Assembly: GCA_044371675.1 (NCBI GenBank)
Contig: JBILTF010000025.1
Location: 1 to 27,868, forward strand
Direction: 5' to 3'
DNA: 27,868 nt
Source of the DNA: CAIZGX01 sp044371675
GTDB taxonomy: Bacteria > Bacteroidota > Bacteroidia > Flavobacteriales_D > Sanyastnellaceae
Shown here: one piece after another, positions 6,422-15,500 of the stretch
Layout: each line of letters begins with the position of its first letter
Position numbering within the stretch: position 1 is the first letter of the stretch
Notes under the pieces: model-generated
What the model saw: the letters and a program-made list of their open reading frames with translations, nothing else
What the model was told of the DNA's origin: nothing
Database searches by the model: none
Position numbers and translations under genes: made by a program

Positions 6422-7560
6422 TGCAACAAGGAAAAAAATTCTTTTTTATCGCGGGTGAAGCATCGGGCGATTTGCATGCAAGCAACTTGGCCTTGGCATT
6501 ATTGAAACAAGATCCTACCCTTCAACTTGTGGGTTGGGGCGGAGATTTAATGCAACGCGAAGGCGTGAAAATTTCAACGCACTTCAAAGATTTAGCCTTC
6601 ATGGGGTTTTGGGAGGTCGTGAAGAACATTCGCACCATTTTCAAAAATATTCAGCGTTGCAAAGATGAAATTTTGAACGAACGTCCAGATGCAATCATAC
6701 TTATCGACTACCCTGGATTCAACTTACGCATTGCTGCTTGGGCAAAGAAACAAGGCATTCCTGTGTATTATTACATTGCTCCGCAGATTTGGGCTTGGAA
6801 AGAAAATCGCGTACACAAGATTAAACGCGACGTTACAGAACTATACGCTGTGCTTCCTTTTGAAAAAGATTTCTACGCTCGAAAAGGAATGGACGTTCAG
6901 TTTGTAGGTCATCCGCTACTCGATGAAATGAACAAACGCAAGAGTGTTTCTGGAGAGGAATTTCGAAAGAAATACTTTTTAGACAATCGCCCTATAATTG
7001 CTCTGCTTCCCGGAAGTCGCCAACAAGAAATAACACGCATGTTGAATGTGATGTTGGAAATGAAATACAAATTCCCTGAGCATCAGTTTATCATTGCAGG
7101 CGCTCCTTCCCTTCCTGAAAATCTTTACAAACAAATTATTGGAAAGCACAAAGTCAGTTTGTTCTACAACCTCACTTACGACTTGGTGGAAGCCAGCGAA
7201 GCGGCTTTGGTCACAAGCGGAACCGCTACGCTTGAGACAGCTTTGCTAGGCACTCCTCAAGTGGTTTGCTACAAAGCGAATGCTGTTTCATATGCCATTG
7301 CGAAAAGCTTGGTGAAAATCAAATTTATTTCGTTGGTGAATTTGTTATTGAATCGCGAAGCCTTGCGCGAGCTCATTCAAGACGAATGGAATGTCGCACA
7401 AGCGGAAGAAGAATTGCGTGCCGTGCTTCTCGGCGGAAGTAAACGCGAATCTGTTTTGAAGTCTTACGCAGAATTAAAAGAGTCTCTTGGAAACGGTGGT
7501 GCTTCCGAGTTAACGGCGTCGTTGCTGTTGAAAAATATTCAAGGTCTATCACAAGCGTAA
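6421..7560 (+). CDS. lpxB: Lipid-A-disaccharide synthase LpxB
   Basis: This 379-residue GT19 glycosyltransferase joins UDP-2,3-diacylglucosamine and lipid X to make the tetraacyl disaccharide precursor of lipid A on the inner face of the cytoplasmic membrane. It shows the signature FIAGEASGDLHAS (residues 9-21), an Asp97 in ILIDYPGFNLR that corresponds to the conserved IDxPxFN motif, VGHPLLDE (163-170), LLPGSRQQEI (196-205) including the conserved Arg201, and VTSGTATLETAL further on. Length matches E. coli LpxB. The ATG shares a base with the stop of the preceding membrane protein gene (TAATG). A Gram-negative outer membrane with lipid A is therefore expected. Confidence 0.95.
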   Translation: MQQGKKFFFIAGEASGDLHASNLALALLKQDPTLQLVGWGGDLMQREGVKISTHFKDLAFMGFWEVVKNIRTIFKNIQRCKDEILNERPDAIILIDYPGFNLRIAAWAKKQGIPVYYYIAPQIWAWKENRVHKIKRDVTELYAVLPFEKDFYARKGMDVQFVGHPLLDEMNKRKSVSGEEFRKKYFLDNRPIIALLPGSRQQEITRMLNVMLEMKYKFPEHQFIIAGAPSLPENLYKQIIGKHKVSLFYNLTYDLVEASEAALVTSGTATLETALLGTPQVVCYKANAVSYAIAKSLVKIKFISLVNLLLNREALRELIQDEWNVAQAEEELRAVLLGGSKRESVLKSYAELKESLGNGGASELTASLLLKNIQGLSQA

Positions 7561-7572
7561 ATTATCAGAGCG

Positions 7573-7580
7573 TAGTTTTG
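7573..7580 (+). promoter_or_regulatory. Putative promoter -7 box TAGTTTTG before SpoIID-domain gene
   Basis: TAGTTTTG fully matches TAnnTTTG in the 25-base gap after lpxB and ends five bases before the GTG start. As with surE and nrnA, this predicts a transcript beginning at or very near the start codon. There is no obvious -33 element, which would have to lie inside the lpxB coding region. Confidence 0.35.
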
Positions 7581-7585
7581 TTCTT

Positions 7586-8746
7586 GTGAAAAGAAAAATT
7601 CTATTTTGTTGCGCAATGGTTCTTTGCATGCAGTCATTCGCCCAAGAAGTGCGACTGGAATTGCTTTCACAAAAACAATGGACCTACCTCTATGTGCAAT
7701 GCACCGACAGCTTTCACATTCAATGCGACACCATTAATCTTCATATACCTAGCAAGCATACTGTTGTTTTCATGTTGAATGGAATAAACATTCAAGTAAA
7801 AACGGATCCTTACAAAACCATTCAAACTTCAAAAGCGAGTTTTTCTTCGTTGAAAAACGATGCGCTTTTCGCTTTGATGCAAAATTCAAAAACCTTTATT
7901 TTCAAATACGAAGGCGAGTTTTCCCTTCAACCCAACGATTTAAAAATTCAAGTAATTAATTCACTCCCATTGGAGGAGTACGTCGCTGGTGTGGTTGAAG
8001 CCGAAGGCGGTGCCAATAAACCATTAGAGTATTACAAAGTGCAGGCGATTCTTAGTCGAACCTATGCCCTTCGAAATCACGAGCGGCATGTTGGATATGA
8101 CGTTTGCGACGGAACGCATTGTCAGGTTTATCATGGCATTTCAAAAAAAGACGTAGATATTTTTAGTGCAGTAAAAGCAACTGAAAATTTGGTTATTGTA
8201 GACAGTACGGCTCAGTTAATCACAGCCTTTTTTCATAGCAATTGTGGCGGACAAACCTGCAGTGCGCAAGACGTTTGGAAAGCGAACCTTTATTACTGTG
8301 TTGGAAAGAAAGATCCGTATTGCATGGGGATGTTGAACAGTACTTGGAAAAAAAGTATTTCTGCAAATGACTGGAAAAACTATTTAACCACTAAGAATAT
8401 TTCAATTAACGACTCCGACGAATGCATCTCCGGAAGCATGAATTGCAGCTCGAATAAGCGTCCGCTTTTATACATACAAAACAACACTACCCTTTCAACT
8501 AAAGACATGCGCACAGACTTAAAATTGAAGTCAGCATATTTTCACATTGAAGAATTAGACAACGAAGTAATTCTTCACGGAAGAGGCTTCGGACATGGTG
8601 TTGGACTTTGTCAAGAAGGAGCCATGAACATGGCAAAAAAAGGGAAATCAGCAGAAGATATACTTCATTTCTATTTTAGTGGTGTTCACATTCTGCCTTT
8701 CGACAAGCAATGGCTTTTTAACGAAAATTTACCCGTTACTCCCTAG
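7586..8746 (+). CDS. Exported SpoIID/LytB domain protein
   Basis: This 386-residue protein has a signal peptide (KRKILFCCAMVLCMQSFAQ, probable cleavage after residue 19 or 20) and a SpoIID/LytB domain from about residue 118 to the end. Recognisable segments are NSLPLEEYVAGVVEAEGG, in which Glu140 aligns with the catalytic Glu of SpoIID, then VQAILSRTYAL, FFHSNCGGQT and GRGFGHGVGLCQEGAMNMA. In sporulating bacteria SpoIID is a lytic transglycosylase that cuts denuded glycan strands; here a periplasmic peptidoglycan-cleaving role is plausible but unproven. Twelve or more cysteines, including several in the inserted region around residues 255-285, suggest disulfides. It starts with GTG. The 3' end overlaps the convergent YigZ-like gene by 18 bases. 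Confidence 0.85.
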   Translation: MKRKILFCCAMVLCMQSFAQEVRLELLSQKQWTYLYVQCTDSFHIQCDTINLHIPSKHTVVFMLNGINIQVKTDPYKTIQTSKASFSSLKNDALFALMQNSKTFIFKYEGEFSLQPNDLKIQVINSLPLEEYVAGVVEAEGGANKPLEYYKVQAILSRTYALRNHERHVGYDVCDGTHCQVYHGISKKDVDIFSAVKATENLVIVDSTAQLITAFFHSNCGGQTCSAQDVWKANLYYCVGKKDPYCMGMLNSTWKKSISANDWKNYLTTKNISINDSDECISGSMNCSSNKRPLLYIQNNTTLSTKDMRTDLKLKSAYFHIEELDNEVILHGRGFGHGVGLCQEGAMNMAKKGKSAEDILHFYFSGVHILPFDKQWLFNENLPVTP

Positions 8747-9367
8747 ATCCGTTGGAGGGTGCTGCGAAAGACTTTCCATTTCCAAAGAGTTCAAGCGAAG
8801 ATCTTTCAAGACACTTCGCAGTTGCGCTTCCATTTCTTCTTTGATGGAAATTTCAATGGTGAAATTCATTTCAACACGTGTATTGATCTTTCGAAATGAA
8901 AGTCTATTCAACGCATTCATGAGTGCGGGTGTTTCTTCGTGACTAACAGAAAGTGCATATTGAACTTCCACCTCGCATTCCTCTACTCCACTTGCCTCTA
9001 ACGCAAGCTTCGCGGCATTTTTGTACGCGTCTATCAATCCAGATACACCCAACTTCGTTCCTCCGTAATACCGAATAACAGCAACCAAGACTTCTGTTAG
9101 TTTGGCTGATTTAATTTGATTTAAGATTGGCTTTCCGGCAGTACCACCGGGTTCTCCGTCGTCTGAACTTCGCTCCAATTTCTCATAAACCGTTAAGACA
9201 TAAGCGAAGCAAATGTGAGTGGCTTGTGGATGTTCCTCCCAAAGGTTTTGAATAATTTGTTTGGCTTCTTTTTCGGCATGAACACGAAAGGTTTTACCCA
9301 TGTGTTTACTTCCACTTACTTTATACAACGAATCGGCCGATGAAGAAACGGTTTGGTAACTCGACAT
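8729..9367 (-). CDS. yigZ: YigZ/IMPACT family protein
   Basis: The 212-residue product belongs to the IMPACT/YigZ family (UPF0029). The hallmark RSSDDGEPGGTAGKPIL spans residues 66-82, followed by VAVIRYYGGTKLGVSGL at about 95-111. The C-terminal half is a ferredoxin-like domain with alternating charged and hydrophobic residues. Bacterial YigZ has been suggested to bind nucleic acids or influence translation, but its role is not settled. It is the last gene of a minus-strand operon and begins five bases after the dehydratase stop codon. Its 3' end overlaps the convergent SpoIID-domain gene by 18 bases, so neither gene has a separate terminator. Confidence 0.88.
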   Translation of the reverse strand: MSSYQTVSSSADSLYKVSGSKHMGKTFRVHAEKEAKQIIQNLWEEHPQATHICFAYVLTVYEKLERSSDDGEPGGTAGKPILNQIKSAKLTEVLVAVIRYYGGTKLGVSGLIDAYKNAAKLALEASGVEECEVEVQYALSVSHEETPALMNALNRLSFRKINTRVEMNFTIEISIKEEMEAQLRSVLKDLRLNSLEMESLSQHPPTDLGSNG

Positions 9368-9372
9368 GACAG

Positions 9373-11238
9373 TTAGTTGTCGAGCAAAGAAAATTCAGAA
9401 TTGTTGCTTATGAATTCAGGAACAATCTCTTTCATGACACGAACCATTTCTTGGTTGTTTTGAAGATTCATTTGTTCTTCCAAACGAGATAATTTCTCTT
9501 TCAATTCTGAAGCTTCTACGTTCCGCACTTTCGCTGAAAGAATTTTTTCATTGTGCGTTGGAACCGTGTTCTCTTCGGTTGCTAAAACTTCTTCGTATAA
9601 TTTCTCACCAGGGCGCAAACCGGTGTATTGAATCTCTATGTCTTGTCCAGGCTCCAATCCACTTAAACGAATCATCTGCTCTGCCAAGTCCGAGATACGC
9701 ACTTGATGTCCCATATCGAAAGCGAAAATATCATTTCCTTTACCCATGGCTCCGGCTTCTAGGACCAACTGCACTGATTCAGGAATGGTCATGAAGAAAC
9801 GTGTAATGTCTCTGTGCGTTACAGTCACCGGACCGCCTTCTTCAATCTGTTTTCTAAATACAGGAATTACAGAACCGTTGCTTCCCAATACATTTCCAAA
9901 TCGAGTTGTCACACAAATGAGCGACGTGTCTTTCGACTGCACAATCATTTCGGCAATGCGCTTGCTTGCACCCATAACGTTGGTAGGATTAACAGCCTTA
10001 TCGGTGCTTATCATAACGAAACGTTCTGCACCAAAATCAGCGGCGATCTCAAGAACATTGGCTGATCCAAAAACATTCGTCGCAATAGCCTCTGCGGGGT
10101 TGTTTTCCATTAACGGAACGTGTTTGTACGCAGCGGCATGAAAAACTATTTTCGGATGGAAAGCTTCAAACATCCGTCGCATGCGTAATTCGTTGCGCAC
10201 ATCACCAATAACCATTTCCAACTTTCCTTCATCAATGAATTTCGACAATTCATTTCCCAATAAAAACATGGGTGTTTCTGCCACGTCGCAAGCGATAACT
10301 TTCGACGGATTCAAAAGCAAACATTGACGAACTAACTCGCTACCAATGCTGCCCGCAGCGCCAGTCACAAGCACCACTTTGTTTTGAATAATTCCTTTCA
10401 CTTCATTCGAACTCATTTGAATGACATCTCTTCCGAGCAGATCTTCAAACTTCACTTCACGCAATTGCTTTGCGCTCAATTCACCGTTTATCCAGTTGTT
10501 CGCGTGCGGAAGGTGCTTCAAGATAACCTTGTACTTCAAAGCTAAATCTACCAATTGACGCTTGCGTAAAAGGGCAATTTCAGGAACGGAAATAATAAGT
10601 TCTTCAATTGGATTCGCCGCCAAGAAATCGTCGAGATTTTTCGAACTTAAAATATCTACGCCTTCCAATTTCTTACCAAATTTTTGTTTGTTGTCATCGA
10701 AGAAGGCAACAACATCTAACGACGACTGTCGGTCTCGATCGAGTGTTCTTTTCAACAACAATCCTCCTTCTCCTGCGCCGAACACAACCACTTTGGTTTT
10801 ACTTCCTTTCGAACTTTTCAATTCCATATAAAGGAATTTTATTGAAAGTCGAAAGAACACTAGTAAAGCAGCACTCACCAAGAATTCAAGAATGATAATT
10901 GATAGCGGAACGAAATAAGCACCGTTGACTCCCTTGCGTATGAAATTTAACACGATGAATGCTATACTGCCTTGCGATAACACAAACCCCAATCGAATAG
11001 CATCTTGTGTGCTCGTAAAACGAATAATGCCTGAAAACGATTTTCCAACATAGAATAAAATGGCTCTTACAACAAAGTAGATTGGTGCAAAGAGCAGCAT
11101 GAGATCCAATTCATTCTTCGGAATAGCAAATTCGAAACGAATGAGATATGCCGCAATGAAAGCAAAGGCACATAACGCTAGGTCTATCGAGAAGATAAGC
11201 CAGCGCGGTGTGATCTGCTTTGGAAATAATAATTTCAT
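9373..11238 (-). CDS. Membrane-bound nucleotide-sugar 4,6-dehydratase (PglF/WbpM/CapD-like)
   Basis: This 621-residue enzyme has the architecture of the large PglF/WbpM class: four membrane helices in the first ~135 residues, a first Rossmann-like domain (VVVFGAGEGG, 150-159) and a second catalytic SDR domain starting at about 285 (VVLVTGAAGSIGSELV). The extended SDR active site is in STDKAVNPTNVMGASKR, residues 411-427, where the usual Tyr of the YxxxK motif is replaced by Met, as in UDP-GlcNAc 4,6-dehydratases. FHAAAYKHVPLMENNP (366-381) is also diagnostic. The product probably supplies a deoxy or amino sugar for surface glycans or glycoproteins. No glycosyltransferases are adjacent. It lies nine bases after the thiolase gene and five before yigZ. 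Confidence 0.9.
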   Translation of the reverse strand: MKLLFPKQITPRWLIFSIDLALCAFAFIAAYLIRFEFAIPKNELDLMLLFAPIYFVVRAILFYVGKSFSGIIRFTSTQDAIRLGFVLSQGSIAFIVLNFIRKGVNGAYFVPLSIIILEFLVSAALLVFFRLSIKFLYMELKSSKGSKTKVVVFGAGEGGLLLKRTLDRDRQSSLDVVAFFDDNKQKFGKKLEGVDILSSKNLDDFLAANPIEELIISVPEIALLRKRQLVDLALKYKVILKHLPHANNWINGELSAKQLREVKFEDLLGRDVIQMSSNEVKGIIQNKVVLVTGAAGSIGSELVRQCLLLNPSKVIACDVAETPMFLLGNELSKFIDEGKLEMVIGDVRNELRMRRMFEAFHPKIVFHAAAYKHVPLMENNPAEAIATNVFGSANVLEIAADFGAERFVMISTDKAVNPTNVMGASKRIAEMIVQSKDTSLICVTTRFGNVLGSNGSVIPVFRKQIEEGGPVTVTHRDITRFFMTIPESVQLVLEAGAMGKGNDIFAFDMGHQVRISDLAEQMIRLSGLEPGQDIEIQYTGLRPGEKLYEEVLATEENTVPTHNEKILSAKVRNVEASELKEKLSRLEEQMNLQNNQEMVRVMKEIVPEFISNNSEFSLLDN

Positions 11239-11247
11239 ACGTTTGAA

Positions 11248-12429
11248 TTATACCGCTTCAACGACAACAGCGCTTGCTCCTCCGCCACCGTTGCAAATAC
11301 CTGCACCGCCTAATTTCTGATTGCGATTTTTTAAAGCGTGAACCAACGAAACTACAATACGTGCGCCGCTGCATCCGAGTGGGTGTCCCAAAGAAACCGC
11401 ACCGCCGTTGACGTTCACCTTGGTTGGATCTAAATTCATTTTTTGTATGTTCACAATTCCAACTACGCTGAAGGCTTCGTTCAATTCAATTAAATCTAAG
11501 TCTTCTACTTTCACACCTGCTTTTGCAGCTGCCTTTGGCAAAGCCAAAGAAGGCGTTGTAGTGAACCACTCTGGCGCTTGCTCTGCATCTGCATAACCTG
11601 TAAGTTTTGCTAATGGCGTAAGTCCAAGCGCTTCCATTTTTTCTCTGCTCATTAAGATCAAAGCAGCAGCACCGTCGTTCATGGTCGAAGCGTTCGCAGC
11701 GGTTACTGTCCCGTCTTTAGCGAACACCGGACGAAGTCCTGGAATTTTATCAAAGCTTACGTTTTTGTATTCTTCATCTTCAGAGAAAAGAACTACGTCG
11801 CCTTTTCTTCCAACAACTTCAACAGGAACAATTTCATTTGCGTATTGTCCAGATGCCCAAGCAGCAGCCGAACGCTTGTATGATTCAATGGCGAATTCGT
11901 CTTGCGCCTCGCGAGAGATGTTGCACTCTTTTGCACAAAGCTCTGCAGCATTTCCCATTGGATAATTGTGATACACGTCGGTTAGTCCGTCTTTCGCCAA
12001 ACCGTCGATCATGGTCACATTTCCATATTTATTTCCCCAACGTAAATTTTCCGAATAGAAAGGAACTCTGCTCATGCTTTCCATGCCTCCTGCAACAACC
12101 ACATCTGCATCTCCGCATTGAATGCTTTGCGCAGCCATCATTATGGCCTTCATTCCTGAAGCACATACTTTATTCACAGTGGTGCATTGCACGCTGTCTG
12201 AGAGTCCCGCGAATTTCGCAGCCTGACGTGCAGGTGCTTGACCAAGGTTGGCTTGAAGAACCGAACCCATGATTACTTCTTGAACCCCTTCAGGATTCAA
12301 GTTAATCTTTTCTAGCGCTCCTTTAATTGCAGTCGCACCCAATTGTGTAGCTGAAACGCTAGCTAATGATCCGCCGAAACTTCCCATTGGAGTGCGCACG
12401 GCTGAAACGATAAATACCTCTTTGTTCAT
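11248..12429 (-). CDS. Acetyl-CoA C-acetyltransferase (thiolase)
   Basis: The 393-residue product is a biosynthetic-type thiolase of the acetoacetyl-CoA group. Catalytic residues are Cys89 (KVCASGM), His349 (GGAVSLGHPLGCSG) and Cys379 (GICNGGGG). The NEAFSVV segment is in the expected place. It differs from the thiolase at 4071-5267 throughout, lacking the GCANQAGEDNRN signature and ending in CNGGGGA rather than CIGVGQG, so the two are not a recent duplication. It condenses or cleaves two acetyl-CoA units, serving ketone body, leucine or isoleucine breakdown or precursor supply. It heads an operon with the nucleotide-sugar dehydratase and yigZ (gaps of 9 and 5 bases), an unusual functional mix. 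Confidence 0.9.
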   Translation of the reverse strand: MNKEVFIVSAVRTPMGSFGGSLASVSATQLGATAIKGALEKINLNPEGVQEVIMGSVLQANLGQAPARQAAKFAGLSDSVQCTTVNKVCASGMKAIMMAAQSIQCGDADVVVAGGMESMSRVPFYSENLRWGNKYGNVTMIDGLAKDGLTDVYHNYPMGNAAELCAKECNISREAQDEFAIESYKRSAAAWASGQYANEIVPVEVVGRKGDVVLFSEDEEYKNVSFDKIPGLRPVFAKDGTVTAANASTMNDGAAALILMSREKMEALGLTPLAKLTGYADAEQAPEWFTTTPSLALPKAAAKAGVKVEDLDLIELNEAFSVVGIVNIQKMNLDPTKVNVNGGAVSLGHPLGCSGARIVVSLVHALKNRNQKLGGAGICNGGGGASAVVVEAV

Positions 12430-12448
12430 TGCAAAAGTGATTAGGCCG

Positions 12449-12456
12449 CAAAGGTA
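12449..12456 (-). promoter_or_regulatory. Putative promoter -7 box TACCTTTG for thiolase operon
   Basis: The minus strand reads TACCTTTG, a full match to TAnnTTTG, 19 bases before the thiolase ATG, predicting a short leader of about 15 bases. It lies in the 158-base divergent gap between this gene and the large exported protein gene. A weaker plus-strand TAACCTTG (12558-12565) could serve the latter. No good -33 element is visible for either. Confidence 0.5.
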
Positions 12457-12587
12457 CGACGTCTGCTATGAATTTGGCACGATAATCAGGATGCTCGTTG
12501 TTGAAAATATGCGCCTTTTTCGGGTCGTCCAGAAAATGATTCGTCCGAAAAATGCGTTAACCTTGTAATGTTACTAGACATGCGACG

Positions 12588-15500
12588 ATGAAGAAAATAC
12601 TTTTCCTATTATTTGCCTTACTTATAAGCCTTGGTGTATTTGCACAGAAGGGAGAAAAACTTCCTGAAGAAGATGAGAAAATGTTCAGTTATTTAACAAA
12701 CATTTTCGAAGACCAGCGCAAGGATTATGGTAAAGATCAAATCGAAAAGAAGCTTGCCAAGATGTGGTTGGAAGGAAATGTATACACTGAAGAGCAAAAG
12801 AAACAATTCCGTGAAACGCTGACCTTGTTCATCGATAACAAGTCGAAAATTTTTCCGGATTACGACAATTACATTCAAGCATTCATTTATTTCCAAAATT
12901 CCGGAAAAAGCGAATCGGAATTGAAGGGATGGAATGATCTAGTCATTCGTATTTATTCCGACAAAAAAATAAAAAAGTTCGGGGCTGAATTTGTTGAAAC
13001 TAGCTTGGGGCTTTTCAGAGATTTAACCTTTTATAAAAACGAATCGCTTCAATGGAAGACCAACAACAACACCTATCGTTTTGCATTTGATTCTTTGCCA
13101 TACGTCGCTTTTGATGAAATGAATTTGAAGTGTTTCAGTCGCGGCGACAGTTCTGTTATTTACAAGACATCTGGAATGTACTTTCCCACACTTGAAAAAT
13201 TCTATGGCAATGAGGGAAGAGTGACGTGGCAGCGTGCTGGGTATGATCCTGAAAAAACATATGCTTCATTCAATAGCTACAACATTCGAATCAAAGAATC
13301 TCGCTACATCATAGACAGCGTTATGTTTTATAATGAATTTTTCGATAAGCCTTTGGCTGGAAAGCTCACAGAAAAAATCATTGGAAACAGAACGTCAGAA
13401 ACAGCCTCTTATCCATTGTTTGAATCATATTACCAGCGATTAGAAATTAAGAACATTGTTCCGAATGTCGATTACGAAGGCGGTTTCACCATGTCTGGAA
13501 AAAAGTTGGAGGGAACAGGGACTATGGAAACTCCTGCCAGCCTTATTTTTTACCGGGAGAAAAAAGCCTTCGTCATTGCGCAAAGTTTGCTTTTTGAAAT
13601 CCGTCCCGATCGCATTCAAAGCAGCAATACTTCAATAAAAATGCGTTTGGATTCAGATAGCATTTACCATCCTGATCTGTTCTTTATGTTCACAAAAAAG
13701 ACACGGAACCTTGAGCTATCTCGAACAGAAGACGGCATCTCTCCTTCCCCTTTTCTAAATACCTATCACGAAGTGGAAATGTATTTTGAAACGGTTCAAT
13801 GGAACATAGATGCGCCCTACATGAACTTTGGAACTTTTGGTGCCGTTCCGGGAGGAAACGCCGATTTCGAATCTGTAGATTATTTCAAAGAAAAACGTTT
13901 TTCCACCCTAGCCGGAATTTCGAACGATCATCCCGTTTATATTCTATATAGAACTGGAAAAGGGCTGCAATCTGATTACTTTAACGCCATCGATTTTGCT
14001 CGTCAAGCAAGAACTGGAGTTGAACAATGGATACCCATATTTATAGATTTAACGAACAAGGGATATATTCAGTACGACATTGAAACGCGTGAGATTGTTT
14101 TACTTGAAAAATTGCACAAACACATCGAAAACAATCGTGGGAACGCCGATTACGATGCCATTCAATTTATTTCAGAGGTGGATCGTTCTGAAAATGCTCG
14201 GTTCAGTTTGCTTACAAGAGACATCATAATCAAAGGCGTAAATAGCGTTTTGCTCAGTGATTCACAGAAAGTCATGATCTATCCGACTGGAGGTGAAATT
14301 ATTTTACACAAGGATCGTGATTTCAGTTTTAGCGGAAGAATTAACACGGGTAATTTCGAGTTAATGGGAGCGAAATACAATTTCATATATGATCAATTCA
14401 AATTTGACATGGCTGAAATTGATTCGTGTGTCATTTTCGTAGACGACTTTACTCGAGCGCCCGATAATTTTGGCAACTACCCTAAAACTCGCGTTAGGAA
14501 TGTCCTTTCTGGTCTTTCCGGAACGCTCGAAATAGATCATCCAACAAACAAAAGCGGCTATCACTCGAAGGATTATCCACAATATCCAATTTTAACCTGT
14601 AACAAAACTTCGAATGTGTTTTATGATTCGTATTCCATACAAAAAGGAAAGTACAAACGCGATGGATTCTACTTTGAAGTTGAGCCGTTTCAAATTGACT
14701 CGCTCGACAACTTCAATAAAAAGAATTTGAAATTTCAGGGAACTTTGATTAGCGGAGGAATATTTCCAGATATCAAGGAGCCTTTAGTCTTGATGGAAGA
14801 TAACAGCTTAGGTTTTCAAATCAACACCACTGATTCTGGCTTTCAAGCTTACGGCGGAAAAGCTAAGGTTACAGGAGATTTAACCTTGAACTTTTCAGGA
14901 TTAAAAGGAAAGGGGAAACTTGATTATCTGACTTCGACTTCGATTTCCAATTCGTTTACTTATGTGCCTGAAGAGGTCTTTGGATTGGCTTCTGCCTTCA
15001 CGAACAAAAGCGACAAAAAAGCGAATGTTCCAGATGCACAAGCGAGTAAAATGGATTTGCAGTACTTCCCCAAAAAAGATAAGCTAGAAGTAACCACTAA
15101 CGACGATTTGGTTGATTGCTTCAATCAAGAAGCTAAATTCAAAGGAACCATGCGACTTGAACCAACAGGAATGACGGGTAACGGATCGAGTGATTTCGTT
15201 GGTGCAAAACTCTCATCCAAACATTTCAAATTAAGAAATAGAAAAATACTCGCAGACACATCCTCTTTTGAATTAAAATCGAATCCAGGCGATGTTGGAC
15301 TTTCGTTCAAAACAGATAACGTAAGTGCCGATGTGGATTTCGATGCTAGAAAAGGACAGTTCAAGAGTAACAGCGGTGAAACGAAAATCGAATTCCCTAC
15401 GAACCTTTACGTCTGCTTCATGGATCAATTTACTTGGTTCATGGATAAGTCGGAGATGGAGCTTTCTTCTTCCCGCAAAGCTGAAAAAGATTTGGTTATT

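Noticed and set aside
4071..12429. Two thiolase genes within about 8 kb as a possible recent duplication
   Set aside because: Their signature segments and C-terminal cysteine motifs differ (CIGVGQG against CNGGGGA), so they belong to different thiolase groups.
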